DNA of 64,000 nt from Heyndrickxia ginsengihumi (lineage in GTDB: Bacteria > Bacillota > Bacilli > Bacillales > Bacillaceae_C): NCBI RefSeq assembly GCF_011008565.1, contig NZ_JAAIWK010000007.1, positions 1-64,000 on the forward strand, in the 5' to 3' direction. The translations under genes were made by a program, and so were the position numbers. The notes below the pieces were generated by a model. It was not told where the DNA came from, searched no databases, and saw only the letters and a list, made by a program, of their open reading frames with translations. Within the stretch, counting starts at the first letter, position 1. Every line of letters begins with the position of its first letter. Of this stretch, positions 39,778 to 48,830 are shown piece by piece.

Positions 39778-40514
39778 AGATAGATGTTTTAACATTATTT
39801 CCTGAGATGTTTTCTGGAGTGTTTGGTTCATCTATATTAAAAAAGGCAAAAGAGAAAGAAATTGTTCAGTATCAAACAGTCAATTTTCGGGATTTTAGTG
39901 ATAGTAAACATAAAACCGTTGATGATTATCCTTACGGCGGTGGCGCCGGCATGGTTTTAAAAGCACAGCCAATATTTGATGCAGTTGAATGTTTAAAAGA
40001 AAAAAAGGCAAGTAGCAAACCACGAATTATTTTACTATGTCCGCAAGGAGAGACATACACGCAAAAAAAAGCTGAAGAGCTTGCAAAAGAAGATCATCTC
40101 ATCTTTATTTGCGGCCATTATGAAGGCTACGATGAGCGGATTCGCGAACATCTTGTCACAGATGAAATTTCAATTGGCGACTACGTACTGACTGGCGGGG
40201 AACTTGGAGCAATGGTAGTCATTGATAGTGTTGTTCGCTTATTGCCAGGTGTTTTAGGAAATGAGGATTCACCAATTACAGATTCTTTCTCTACAGGACT
40301 GTTAGAACATCCACAATACACCAGACCGGCGGATTTCCGTGGAATGAAAGTCCCGGATGTTCTTTTATCTGGGAATCATCAACATATTGATGAATGGCGC
40401 GAGAAAGAGTCTTTACGAAGAACTTTTACGAGAAGAAAAGATTTACTAGAACATTATCGACTAAATGATAAACAAAAAAAATGGTTGAAAGAATGGGAAG
40501 CAGAGAAGAAATAG
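39774..40514 (+). CDS. trmD: tRNA (guanine-37-N1)-methyltransferase TrmD
   Basis: Makes m1G37 in tRNAs to prevent +1 frameshifting. The 246 residues show the SPOUT trefoil knot signatures [44 protein letters not shown] and the C-terminal domain with [11 protein letters not shown] and DLL. The ATG overlaps the rimM stop codon (ATGA), so the two are probably translationally coupled. rplS follows from its own promoter 3 nt into the downstream gap. Confidence 0.97.
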   Translation: MKIDVLTLFPEMFSGVFGSSILKKAKEKEIVQYQTVNFRDFSDSKHKTVDDYPYGGGAGMVLKAQPIFDAVECLKEKKASSKPRIILLCPQGETYTQKKAEELAKEDHLIFICGHYEGYDERIREHLVTDEISIGDYVLTGGELGAMVVIDSVVRLLPGVLGNEDSPITDSFSTGLLEHPQYTRPADFRGMKVPDVLLSGNHQHIDEWREKESLRRTFTRRKDLLEHYRLNDKQKKWLKEWEAEKK

Positions 40515-40517
40515 ATA

Positions 40518-40546
40518 TTGCATTCGATTGACTTATATGCTATGAT
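40518..40546 (+). promoter_or_regulatory. Promoter of rplS
   Basis: TTGCAT (40518-40523), a 17-nt spacer, and TATGAT (40541-40546), immediately after trmD. This gives an approximately 95-nt rplS leader. Confidence 0.65.
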
Positions 40547-40554
40547 TTCTTTTG

Positions 40555-40648
40555 TGACTTGTTATCTTTCAGGTTGCGTGAAAACGATGTTCCGCTACAT
40601 TTATGATAAAAGATTTGTAAGAGCATCTGTTGGAAGGAGTTGAATACG
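40555..40648 (+). promoter_or_regulatory. Candidate L19 ribosomal protein leader
   Basis: Firmicutes rplS mRNAs often carry an autoregulatory L19 leader. The 5' UTR here can pair ATCTTT with AAAGAT and CTT with AAG around internal loops enclosing a second small hairpin. I judge this from position and foldability only; I cannot confirm a family consensus by eye. Confidence 0.4.
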
Positions 40649-40993
40649 ATGCACAATATTATTAATGAAATTACAAAAGATCAACTTCGCAGTGATATTC
40701 CAAGTTTCCGTCCAGGTGATACTGTACGTGTACACGTAAAAGTTATCGAAGGAACACGCGAACGTATCCAGGTGTTCGAAGGTGTTGTTATTAAACGCCG
40801 TGGCGGTGGAATTAGTGAAACTTTTACTGTACGTAAAGTTTCTTATGGTGTTGGTGTTGAGCGTACATTCCCTCTTCACACTCCAAAAATTGCGAAATTA
40901 GAAGTAGTGCGTCGCGGTAAAGTTCGTCGTGCGAAACTTTACTACCTACGTAATCTACGTGGTAAAGCCGCTCGTATTAAAGAAATTCGCTAA
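40649..40993 (+). CDS. rplS: 50S ribosomal protein L19
   Basis: A large-subunit protein at the 30S interface. The 114 residues contain [52 protein letters not shown] and [13 protein letters not shown], ending with KAARIKEIR. An in-frame TTG at 40640 lies inside the SD region GGAAGGAG, so the ATG at 40649 is preferred. It appears to have its own promoter and is followed by a very strong terminator. Confidence 0.97.
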   Translation: MHNIINEITKDQLRSDIPSFRPGDTVRVHVKVIEGTRERIQVFEGVVIKRRGGGISETFTVRKVSYGVGVERTFPLHTPKIAKLEVVRRGKVRRAKLYYLRNLRGKAARIKEIR

Positions 40994-41013
40994 TAAATTG
41001 AATCAATACTATT

Positions 41014-41044
41014 TAAGAAAAGGGGCTAATAGCCCCTTTTCTTA
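41014..41044 (+). terminator. Terminator of rplS
   Basis: TAAGAAAAGGGGC pairs perfectly with GCCCCTTTTCTTA around a 5-nt loop. The T-tract lies within the stem, so it may also function on the opposite strand. Confidence 0.85.
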
Positions 41045-41162
41045 CTATAGGGAAAAACATTAAAATTTCATTAGTGAATGAATAGAATAGTATGAAATAT
41101 AATGTATACATATGATGGTTTAATGGTTGTGATAGGGAGAAACTTTATGAGGCGGTGGAAAT

Positions 41163-41711
41163 ATGGCAGAGAAAACAAAACGAAAAAATGAGCTATGGGA
41201 ATGGACCAAAGCGCTTTTAATAGCAGTTGCCTTAGCAGGGGTAATCCGTTATTTCATATTTGCTCCAATTTTGGTTAACGGTTCATCAATGATGCCGACT
41301 TTGAAAAATGGTGATCGAATGATTGTAAATAAACTAGTTAAGCCAAAACGTTTTGATATTGTCATTTTTCATGCTCCAGAAGGAAAAGATTATATTAAGA
41401 GAGTCATCGGACTGCCAGGCGACAAGATTGAATACAAGAATGATGTTCTCTATATAAATGGGAAGGCTTATAAAGAACCATATTTAGATAAATATAAAAG
41501 TCAATTAACTGAAGGTACACTAACGCAAGATTTTACTTTAAAAGAAATTACGGGTAAAGAGAGGGTACCGAAAGGGCAAATTTTCGTGTTGGGAGATAAC
41601 CGGCGCTTTAGTAAAGATAGTCGATACATCGGGACAATACCGTTGTCAAAAGTGGTTGGAGAAACAAAATTTGTTTTCTGGCCGCTGAAAGATGCACATA
41701 TTGTGAAATAA
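41163..41711 (+). CDS. lepB: Type I signal peptidase
   Basis: A membrane-bound serine-lysine protease that removes signal peptides from exported pre-proteins. The 182 residues have one N-terminal TM helix (about 14-34, [18 protein letters not shown]), the catalytic serine in NGSSMMPTL, and the catalytic lysine in [13 protein letters not shown]. The family motif [11 protein letters not shown] (box E) follows. Its length matches the Gram-positive Sip-type enzymes. Placement between rplS and rbgA occurs in several Bacillus species. Confidence 0.95.
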   Translation: MAEKTKRKNELWEWTKALLIAVALAGVIRYFIFAPILVNGSSMMPTLKNGDRMIVNKLVKPKRFDIVIFHAPEGKDYIKRVIGLPGDKIEYKNDVLYINGKAYKEPYLDKYKSQLTEGTLTQDFTLKEITGKERVPKGQIFVLGDNRRFSKDSRYIGTIPLSKVVGETKFVFWPLKDAHIVK

Positions 41712-41733
41712 ATATGTTGGAGTTGAAAGAAGT

Positions 41734-42579
41734 ATGACAATTCAATGGTTTCCCGGGCATATGGCAAAAGCTAGACGGGAAGTAACAGAAAAATTAAAGC
41801 TAGTAGATATTATTTTTGAATTAGTAGATGCCCGAATTCCTATCTCTTCTGCCAATCCAATGATTGACCAAATCATTCAGCAAAAACCACGAATTAAATT
41901 ATTAAATAAAGCGGATATGGCTGATAAGCATATGACAGCTCGCTGGATAGAGCATTTTGAAAATCAAAACCAACATGTGTTAGCAATTGATGCGCAAACA
42001 GGTGCTGGTTTAGATAAAATGATCAAAATGGCTGAGTCTATTTTAAAACCTAAATTCGATCGAATGCGCGCAAAAGGGATAAAACCTCGTGCAATTCGTG
42101 CAATGATTGTTGGCATTCCGAATGTGGGCAAATCTACACTTATTAACCGGCTTGCAAAGAAAAATATTGCAAAAACTGGGAACACGCCAGGTGTAACGAA
42201 GGCGCAAGCATGGATAAAGGTAGGAAAAGTTTTAGAATTACTTGATACCCCCGGAATTTTATGGCCGAAGTTTGAAGATGAAGAGGTTGGCTATAAGTTA
42301 GCATTAACAGGAGCAATAAAAGATACGATATTAAATTTGCAGGATATCGCGGTATATGGATTGCGCTTTTTACAATCTAACTATCCAAATGTATTAATGG
42401 AAAGATATCAGTTTGAAACGATCCCGGAAGAAATCGTAGACATGTTTGAACATATCGGTCGTTTGCGTGGTTGTTTAATGGCAGGAGGAGAAATAAATTA
42501 CGATAAAACGGCAGAAACGATTATTCGTGATATTCGTGGACAAAAATTAGGGAACTTAACATTTGATATTGATGTATGA
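41734..42579 (+). CDS. rbgA: Ribosome biogenesis GTPase RbgA (YlqF)
   Basis: A circularly permuted GTPase essential for late 50S assembly in B. subtilis. The 281 residues start [13 protein letters not shown], with motifs in permuted order: LVDARIP, NKAD (G4), [16 protein letters not shown] (G1) and [10 protein letters not shown] (G3). A C-terminal helical domain contacts rRNA. The SD GTTGGAG precedes the ATG. It is followed by a hairpin with a T-run and then rnhB. Confidence 0.96.
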   Translation: MTIQWFPGHMAKARREVTEKLKLVDIIFELVDARIPISSANPMIDQIIQQKPRIKLLNKADMADKHMTARWIEHFENQNQHVLAIDAQTGAGLDKMIKMAESILKPKFDRMRAKGIKPRAIRAMIVGIPNVGKSTLINRLAKKNIAKTGNTPGVTKAQAWIKVGKVLELLDTPGILWPKFEDEEVGYKLALTGAIKDTILNLQDIAVYGLRFLQSNYPNVLMERYQFETIPEEIVDMFEHIGRLRGCLMAGGEINYDKTAETIIRDIRGQKLGNLTFDIDV

Positions 42580-42606
42580 CCTCCGTTTCTAGGAGGTTTT
42601 ATTTTT
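42578..42606 (+). terminator. Probable terminator between rbgA and rnhB
   Basis: ACCTCC (42579-42584) pairs with GGAGGT (42592-42597) around a 7-nt loop, followed by TTTATTTTTG. The stem is short, so termination may be partial. Confidence 0.6.
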
Positions 42607-42625
42607 GTCATGAGAGGGATTTCAA

Positions 42626-43396
42626 TTGAACATTCAAGAGATAGAGCGGCAATTATCATTGATTACAGATCCTTATAATCCATTGATTGAGGAATTGAAA
42701 AAGGATAAACGCAAAGGCGTTCAAAAACAATTAATCAAGTGGGAAAAAAGGCTGGAAAAAGAAAGACAAACTAGAAAAAAATTTCAACAAATGATGATGT
42801 ACGAAAAACAATTAAAAGCAGAAGGATATCAACTTATTTGCGGTATTGATGAAGTTGGACGCGGTCCGCTTGCAGGCCCTGTTATTGCTGCTGCTGTCAT
42901 CCTGCCAGACGGGTTTTATTTACCTGGGTTAAACGACTCAAAACAATTGAGTGAAAAAAGACGTGAAGAATATTTTCACATCATACAGGAAGAGGCTCAA
43001 CATATAGGAATCGGCCAAATAGAAGCAGATGAAATAGATCGCCTAAATATATACCAGGCAACGAAAAAGGCGATGCTAGATGCCATTCAAGAAATGAAAA
43101 TGATGCCTGATCATTTATTAATCGATGCGATGAAATTAGAAACACCTTGTCCCCAACTATCTTTAATAAAAGGTGATGCTAAAAGTATATCGATTGCAGC
43201 GGCTTCAATAGTTGCAAAAGTTACACGTGACCATTTAATGCAGAAAATGGCAATTCAATATCCAGAATACGGATTTGATCAACATATGGGCTACGGAACG
43301 GCATTACATATCGAAGCTTTAAAACAATATGGTCCGTGTCCGATACATAGAAAAACATTTGCTCCTGTAAAAGATTTGCTTGAAGGGACGATATAA
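42626..43396 (+). CDS. rnhB: Ribonuclease HII
   Basis: Removes ribonucleotides from DNA and RNA primers. The 256 residues have an N-terminal extension of about 70 residues typical of Bacillus RNase HII, then the catalytic acidic core: CGIDEVGRGPLAGPVIAAAVIL, LNDSKQLSEKRRE, LLIDAM and KGDAKSISIAAASIVAKVTRD. It ends with GPCPIHRKTFAPV. The start is TTG at 42626, preceded by GAGAGGG. ylqG follows 40 nt downstream. Confidence 0.96.
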   Translation: MNIQEIERQLSLITDPYNPLIEELKKDKRKGVQKQLIKWEKRLEKERQTRKKFQQMMMYEKQLKAEGYQLICGIDEVGRGPLAGPVIAAAVILPDGFYLPGLNDSKQLSEKRREEYFHIIQEEAQHIGIGQIEADEIDRLNIYQATKKAMLDAIQEMKMMPDHLLIDAMKLETPCPQLSLIKGDAKSISIAAASIVAKVTRDHLMQKMAIQYPEYGFDQHMGYGTALHIEALKQYGPCPIHRKTFAPVKDLLEGTI

Positions 43397-43436
43397 TAAA
43401 AAAAGTGTTAAACGGAAAGAGAAGGCGGGAGTTTAC

Positions 43437-44987
43437 ATGCTGAATTCCATCATTGGAAACGCGCTGTCGAATTTACAAGAAGCGAATATGAAAACGTTCG
43501 AGTTCAAAGTTGGTCAAGTTTTTTCAGGGAAAATTCAACACCTATATCCAAATAATATGGCAATGGTACAAGCGGGATCACATAGTTTTATTGCAAAATT
43601 GCAAATCCCGATGGAAGCAGGGAAAAATTATTGGTTTCAAGTCACATCAATCGACGGAGAAGTGCATTTAAAGCAACTTGTTAGCCAAAGTAATGCGGAT
43701 AATCAGTCTACAGCAGTTTTATCACAACTATCCATATCATCCACAAAGCAACACCGTGAGCTCGTTTCTTTTTTTACAAAGGAACATATTCCTTTTACAA
43801 AAGAGATGGTTACAAATATGGGGAGTTGGTTAAAAGAAGTACCTGATATGAACAAAGGAATGCAAACGATTAAAGCAATGATAACAAATCAGTTTCCAAT
43901 TTCTCAAGATGTATTTCGCTCGTTAACAGCTGCTGAACAGCCTATCACATTTCATTCATTATTAAATAATTTATTAACACAACTTAAAAATGAACCGCAA
44001 GTTCCTAGTACGCAAAGCATGTCAGCGATCATTCATTCAATCCTTGAATCGAATCATTTACATCTAGCTGAAAAAGTCATTCGTCAATTGACCAACTTAG
44101 GACAACAGCAAAACGAAGCCGCTAACCGTATTTTACAAAAAATAGGTTTCGTGTTGGAACCATCTATTGCTGATCGTCAGCAGATTGATTTAAATGAAAA
44201 TGCAAATCCTGCGAAACCGTCTTCTATGATTACAAAAGAGACGTTAGAGTCTGCTCTACATAAATTGCAACCATTGTTATTTAGTGATCTTGAGCAAGGT
44301 GTAGCAAATATTTCAAAAGAAGAAGCAGATTTACTTAAACAGTTGTTGAATCAGGCAAATCAGGATGTTGATCGTGCTGATATTCTTTCCCAATTGAAAG
44401 CAACGATAAATAAACTAGGGATGTTTTATGAGAATGAAATTGGACAAGCCGATTCATTTAATGTTGAAGATTCTTTGAAGCCTTTATTAGTGCAATATTT
44501 GCAAGAGGTTGATCAACATTCGAAAATTCGTGACAATGTTGAGTTGCTATTAATGAAAATGAATGGTCAGCAAATTTTATCGGTAGAACAAACAGCTATC
44601 CAGCAAATCTTGTTTCAAATACCTTTTCAATTTCCACATCATCAGTCAGAGTTAACATTTCAATGGACCGGTAAAAAAACAGAAGATGGAAAGATAGACA
44701 GTAATTTTTGTAAAATATTATTTTATTTGCAGTTGCAATATTTAGGAGACATATTAATTGAGATGAATGTTCAACATCGAATTGTCACACTTAAAGTTAG
44801 CAATGAACATCCATACTTAAAGCAAATGGCACAGCCTTTTATGCCGGCATTAAAGGCGGGCCTGGAGCAATTGAATTATACATTATCATCTGTCCATTAC
44901 CTCCCTTTTGCTGCTCACAGTGCAAAACAACCAAACTCTGTTCATAACGCTTATACAAACTTTAAAGGGGTTGATATTCGCATATGA
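43437..44987 (+). CDS. ylqG: Uncharacterised YlqG-like protein with a FliK-like C-terminal domain
   Basis: The position matches B. subtilis ylqG, whose role is not established to my knowledge. The 516 residues have no signal peptide or TM segment. The N-terminal portion (1-90) contains FEFKVGQVFSGKIQHLYPNN, like a small beta domain. The middle is Gln/Asn-rich helical sequence. The last 90 residues (about 420-510) run LQYLGDILIEMNVQHR, then VTLKVSN and a helix, then LEQLNYTLSSVHY; this resembles the FliK hook-length control C-terminal fold by pattern only. GGCGGGAG precedes the ATG. It overlaps ylqH by 4 nt. Confidence 0.8.
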   Translation: MLNSIIGNALSNLQEANMKTFEFKVGQVFSGKIQHLYPNNMAMVQAGSHSFIAKLQIPMEAGKNYWFQVTSIDGEVHLKQLVSQSNADNQSTAVLSQLSISSTKQHRELVSFFTKEHIPFTKEMVTNMGSWLKEVPDMNKGMQTIKAMITNQFPISQDVFRSLTAAEQPITFHSLLNNLLTQLKNEPQVPSTQSMSAIIHSILESNHLHLAEKVIRQLTNLGQQQNEAANRILQKIGFVLEPSIADRQQIDLNENANPAKPSSMITKETLESALHKLQPLLFSDLEQGVANISKEEADLLKQLLNQANQDVDRADILSQLKATINKLGMFYENEIGQADSFNVEDSLKPLLVQYLQEVDQHSKIRDNVELLLMKMNGQQILSVEQTAIQQILFQIPFQFPHHQSELTFQWTGKKTEDGKIDSNFCKILFYLQLQYLGDILIEMNVQHRIVTLKVSNEHPYLKQMAQPFMPALKAGLEQLNYTLSSVHYLPFAAHSAKQPNSVHNAYTNFKGVDIRI

Positions 44988-45283
44988 AGGAAAATCAGAA
45001 TAGGCAAAAAGAGGCAGTTGCTTTAACTTATAAAGCTGAAGCTCATGCTGCTCCTATTGTCATTGCAAAGGGGAGAGGCTTAGTTGCAGAGCAAATTTTG
45101 AGTAAAGCGAGTGAGCTTGACATCCCCATTCAAAAAGATCCTAACTTGGTGGCCATGCTCGGACAGTTAAATTTGAATGAAGCAATACCGGAAGAACTTT
45201 ATGAGGCTGTAGCGGAAGTTTTTGCGTTTATTTACCGTGTTGATCAATCTATGAAACATTCACAAAAAAATATTTCTGAATAA
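44984..45283 (+). CDS. ylqH: YlqH: stand-alone FlhB C-terminal (FlhB-CC-like) protein
   Basis: The 99 residues match only the cytoplasmic C-terminal fragment of the type III export switch protein FlhB: AVALTYKAE, APIVIAKGRGLVAEQI, ASELDIPIQKDPNLVAML and IPEELYEAVAEVFAFIY. There is no membrane domain. The autocleavage motif NPTH that precedes this region in FlhB is absent (NRQK in that place), so it resembles the product of cleavage. Overlap with ylqG (ATGA) implies coupled expression. Homologues occur in B. subtilis at the same place; their function is unknown to me. Confidence 0.88.
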   Translation: MKENQNRQKEAVALTYKAEAHAAPIVIAKGRGLVAEQILSKASELDIPIQKDPNLVAMLGQLNLNEAIPEELYEAVAEVFAFIYRVDQSMKHSQKNISE

Positions 45284-45382
45284 TATTATGAAAATTTAGT
45301 TCATAAAGGTAGACATATGATGATTGTTTTATTAAAATGAAAGCGCAGTTATTTTTTTAAGAGTATGATAGGAGGATGGAAA

Positions 45383-46543
45383 ATGAATATTCATGAGTAT
45401 CAAGGCAAAGAAATCCTCAGAAAGTACGGGGTAGCTGTACCAAATGGAAAAGTCGCTTTTACTGTTAATGAAGCTGTAGAAGCTGCTAAAAGTTTAGGTA
45501 CAGATGTTTGTGTTGTGAAAGCTCAAATCCATGCAGGTGGTCGTGGTAAGGCGGGCGGCGTTAAAGTTGCAAAAAATTTGGATGAAGTTCGTACATATGC
45601 AGAAGAGCTTTTAGGAAAAACTCTTGTTACACATCAGACAGGTCCTGAAGGTAAAGAAGTTAAGCGCCTTCTTATTGAAGAAGGTTGTGACATTCAAAAG
45701 GAATACTATGTTGGCTTAGTATTAGACCGTGCTACTTCAAGAGTTGTGCTTATGGCATCAGAAGAAGGTGGAACTGAGATTGAAGAAGTGGCAGCAAAAA
45801 CACCGGAAAAAATCTTTAAAGAAACAATTGATCCAGTTGTTGGTTTAACACCTTTCCAAGCACGTCGTATCGCATTCAATATTAATATTCCTAGTAAACT
45901 AGTAAATCAGGCGGTTAAATTCATGACTGGTTTATACCAAGTTTTCGTAGAAAAAGATTGTTCCATTGCAGAAATTAATCCACTTGTTGTAACAGGTGAT
46001 GGAAAAGTAATGGCATTGGATGCAAAATTAAACTTTGATTCTAATGGTTTATTCCGTCAAAAAGATATTTTAGAATATCGCGATTTAGACGAAGAAGATC
46101 CAAAAGAAATTGAAGCTTCTAAGTATGATTTAAGTTATATCGCTCTTGACGGAAATATTGGCTGTATGGTAAACGGTGCTGGTTTGGCGATGGCAACAAT
46201 GGATATCATTAAGTATTACGGCGGAGACCCTGCAAACTTCCTTGATGTTGGTGGCGGTGCTACTGAAGAAAAAGTAACAGAAGCTTTTAAAATTATTTTA
46301 TCAGATGATAAAGTAAAAGGAATTTTTGTAAACATTTTCGGTGGCATTATGAAATGTGACGTTATTGCTGCAGGTGTTGTAGCAGCATCTAAACAAGTCG
46401 GCTTACAAATTCCATTAGTTGTTCGTCTTGAAGGTACAAATGTGGATCTTGGTAAGAAAATTTTAAATGAATCTGGCTTGAATATTGTTGCTGCAGAATC
46501 AATGGCAGACGGTGCCCAAAAAATCGTAAATTTAGTAGGCTAA
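45383..46543 (+). CDS. sucC: Succinyl-CoA synthetase (ADP-forming), beta subunit
   Basis: The nucleotide-binding subunit of the TCA-cycle enzyme that makes succinate and ATP from succinyl-CoA. The 386 residues begin [17 protein letters not shown] and show the ATP-grasp fold ([17 protein letters not shown]), EINPLVV with metal ligands, and the C-terminal flavodoxin-like domain ([14 protein letters not shown]). GGAGG precedes the ATG; codons upstream are open to 45365 but overlap the SD. sucD follows after 70 nt. Confidence 0.97.
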   Translation: MNIHEYQGKEILRKYGVAVPNGKVAFTVNEAVEAAKSLGTDVCVVKAQIHAGGRGKAGGVKVAKNLDEVRTYAEELLGKTLVTHQTGPEGKEVKRLLIEEGCDIQKEYYVGLVLDRATSRVVLMASEEGGTEIEEVAAKTPEKIFKETIDPVVGLTPFQARRIAFNINIPSKLVNQAVKFMTGLYQVFVEKDCSIAEINPLVVTGDGKVMALDAKLNFDSNGLFRQKDILEYRDLDEEDPKEIEASKYDLSYIALDGNIGCMVNGAGLAMATMDIIKYYGGDPANFLDVGGGATEEKVTEAFKIILSDDKVKGIFVNIFGGIMKCDVIAAGVVAASKQVGLQIPLVVRLEGTNVDLGKKILNESGLNIVAAESMADGAQKIVNLVG

Positions 46544-46613
46544 TAGCATTATAAAAACTTTTCCTTAACAAAACGAGCAAAATGCTTGAATGCAGAAAGG
46601 CAGGGGGAACAAG

Positions 46614-47516
46614 GTGAGTATTTTTGTTAATAAAGATACGAAAGTAATTGTGCAAGGGATTACAGGGAAGACAGCTCTTTTCCATACTAAGCAATGTTTA
46701 GAATACGGAACAAAAATTGTTGGTGGAACATCTCCTGGAAAAGGAGGAACAGAAGTTGAAGGAGTTCCTGTTTTCAATACAGTAAAGGATGCAGTTGACG
46801 CAACAGGTGCGACAGTATCTGTTATCTACGTGCCAGCACCATTTGCAGCGGATGCAATTATGGAAGCAGTAGATGCAGAACTTGATTTAGTAATATGTAT
46901 TACTGAACATATTCCTGTATTGGATATGGTTAAAGTGAAGCGTTATATGGAAGGAAAGAAAACTCGCTTAATCGGTCCAAACTGTCCAGGAGTCATTACA
47001 CCTGATGAATGTAAAATCGGTATTATGCCAGGATATATTCATAAGAAAGGACATGTAGGCGTTGTTTCCCGTTCTGGTACATTAACATATGAAGCTGTTC
47101 ATCAGTTAACTCAAGCTGGCATTGGTCAATCTGGTGCAATTGGGATCGGCGGGGACCCAGTAAACGGTACAAACTTCATCGATGTTTTGAAAGCTTTTAA
47201 TGAAGATCCTGAAACAGAAGCTGTCATTATGATTGGTGAAATTGGCGGAACAGCTGAAGAAGAAGCAGCAAATTGGGTAAAAGCAAATATGAAAAAACCT
47301 GTTGTAGGATTTATCGGTGGTGTAACAGCCCCTCCAGGAAAACGTATGGGCCATGCTGGTGCCATTATTTCCGGTGGTAAAGGTACAGCTGCTGAAAAAA
47401 TTCGTACAATGAACGAATGCGGAATTGAAGTGGCAGATACGCCTTCAGTCATTGGTGAAACATTAATTCGTGTGATTAAAGAAAAAGGTCTATACGAAAA
47501 ATGTAAAACCCATTAA
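46614..47516 (+). CDS. sucD: Succinyl-CoA synthetase, alpha subunit
   Basis: Binds CoA and carries the phosphohistidine intermediate. The 300 residues start with GTG after GGGGGA and include [26 protein letters not shown] (CoA-binding), [36 protein letters not shown] and the active-site His in [11 protein letters not shown]. An upstream frame to 46590 lacks an SD. It is paired with sucC and closed by a long terminator. Confidence 0.97.
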   Translation: MSIFVNKDTKVIVQGITGKTALFHTKQCLEYGTKIVGGTSPGKGGTEVEGVPVFNTVKDAVDATGATVSVIYVPAPFAADAIMEAVDAELDLVICITEHIPVLDMVKVKRYMEGKKTRLIGPNCPGVITPDECKIGIMPGYIHKKGHVGVVSRSGTLTYEAVHQLTQAGIGQSGAIGIGGDPVNGTNFIDVLKAFNEDPETEAVIMIGEIGGTAEEEAANWVKANMKKPVVGFIGGVTAPPGKRMGHAGAIISGGKGTAAEKIRTMNECGIEVADTPSVIGETLIRVIKEKGLYEKCKTH

Positions 47517-47533
47517 TCATTAAGTTGTAATGT

Positions 47534-47588
47534 AAACCGTGTGAGAACTGATTTATTTAATAATCAGTTCTCTTCGGTTTCGTTTTTA
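47534..47588 (+). terminator. Terminator of sucCD
   Basis: A perfect 11-bp inner stem, GAGAACTGATT (47543-47553) with AATCAGTTCTC (47562-47572), extended by an outer AAACCG/CGGTTT, followed by CGTTTTTATT. Confidence 0.85.
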
Positions 47589-47617
47589 TTAAACAAAAAA
47601 TTGAAAGTAGGAATGTT

Positions 47618-48487
47618 ATGGATGCATTGACGGTAAAATTATGTCATCTTCAACATTGTAGAGGAATCTACTTGAAACATTTAATGAAGTTATTGGCTTA
47701 TGAACCAAATTTAGAAGATCTTTATCAATGGCCGCCTACCCTTTTAAAATCTATTCTTCAATTCTCTTCAAAACAATTTGACCTCTTTTATCATGATTTC
47801 CAACATATTAATATTCACTCCATCCTTCATTTATACAGAAAACATCAAATCGGTATCATATCTATTAACGACCATGAATATCCTTATCTATTAAAACACA
47901 CCTATCAGCCGCCCCTCATTTTATATACTCAAGGAAATATAGCATTATTGAAAAAACGTTCATTGGCAATTGTAGGTTCAAGGAAGGCAAATGGATATGC
48001 TGAAAAGGCGATTGAGCAATTAGTACCACAACTTATAGCACATAATATTGTCATTACAAGTGGACTTGCAAAAGGGGTAGACTCAATGGCCCATAGGGCA
48101 GCAATCAAATTTAATGGACGTACGATTGCTGTTTTAGGCAGTGGCTTGTTTCATATTTATCCTCGTGAACATTTGCAATTATATGAGCGGCTGAAACAAA
48201 ATGATTTAATCATTTCTGAATATCCACCGTATATGCGGGCGCAAAAATGGTTTTTTCCAGAAAGAAATCGAATTATTAGTGGAATATCACAAGGAGTTTT
48301 AATTGTACAAGCAGAGAAAAAGAGTGGGTCATTAATAACAGCAGATTATGCGTTACAAGAGGGGAGAGAGGTCTTTTGCATACCAGGTGCTCTTTTTGAT
48401 CCATTATCAGAAGGAACACTAAGATTAATTCAAGAAGGGGCAAAACTTGTATTAACTAGTAAAGATATTCTAGACGAATATCTTTAA
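47618..48487 (+). CDS. dprA: DNA processing protein DprA (Smf)
   Basis: Loads RecA on incoming single-stranded DNA during natural transformation. The 289 residues have an N-terminal helical region and a Rossmann-like core with VGSRKANGYAEKA, TSGLAKGVDSMAHRAA, VLGSGLFHIYP, EYPPYMRAQKWFFPERNRIISG and GSLITADYALQEGR. It ends soon after the core (LDEYL), lacking a long C-terminal winged helix, as in B. subtilis. The SD is modest (TAGGAA). topA follows after a 343-nt gap with its own promoter. Confidence 0.95.
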   Translation: MDALTVKLCHLQHCRGIYLKHLMKLLAYEPNLEDLYQWPPTLLKSILQFSSKQFDLFYHDFQHINIHSILHLYRKHQIGIISINDHEYPYLLKHTYQPPLILYTQGNIALLKKRSLAIVGSRKANGYAEKAIEQLVPQLIAHNIVITSGLAKGVDSMAHRAAIKFNGRTIAVLGSGLFHIYPREHLQLYERLKQNDLIISEYPPYMRAQKWFFPERNRIISGISQGVLIVQAEKKSGSLITADYALQEGREVFCIPGALFDPLSEGTLRLIQEGAKLVLTSKDILDEYL

Positions 48488-48716
48488 CGATATATCATAA
48501 CGTGATAATATAGTAAAATAATGTAAATATATTTGGTAAAATAATTTAAATAATTGACAAAAATGAATGAATATGTTCTTAATAAATAATGATACATTTA
48601 AATATACATCATGAAAGTAAGATGAAAATAGAATATCAACGAAAAAATGGAAACGATTTCGTTTTGTCTTTATGTAGTTAAACAAATAACAATTTATAAG
48701 TCTAAAAATGTGGACA
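48488..48716. other. A/T-rich dprA-topA intergenic region
   Basis: Very A/T-rich sequence with no ORF, SD or convincing hairpin terminator. I see nothing specific in it until the topA promoter. Confidence 0.4.
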
Positions 48717-48745
48717 TTGACAAAAGGATTGATCAAGTCTAATAT
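48717..48745 (+). promoter_or_regulatory. Sigma-A promoter of topA
   Basis: A perfect TTGACA (48717-48722), a 17-nt spacer, and TAATAT (48740-48745), 86 nt before the topA start. A small AGAGG/CCTCT hairpin lies just before the SD GGGGAGG. Confidence 0.8.
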
Positions 48746-48830
48746 TTACATTTGATTTTATATGATGAAACTAATGAATTAGATAATGTTGTAAATAGAG
48801 GATGTTTTACACCTCTGGGGAGGATTTTGA

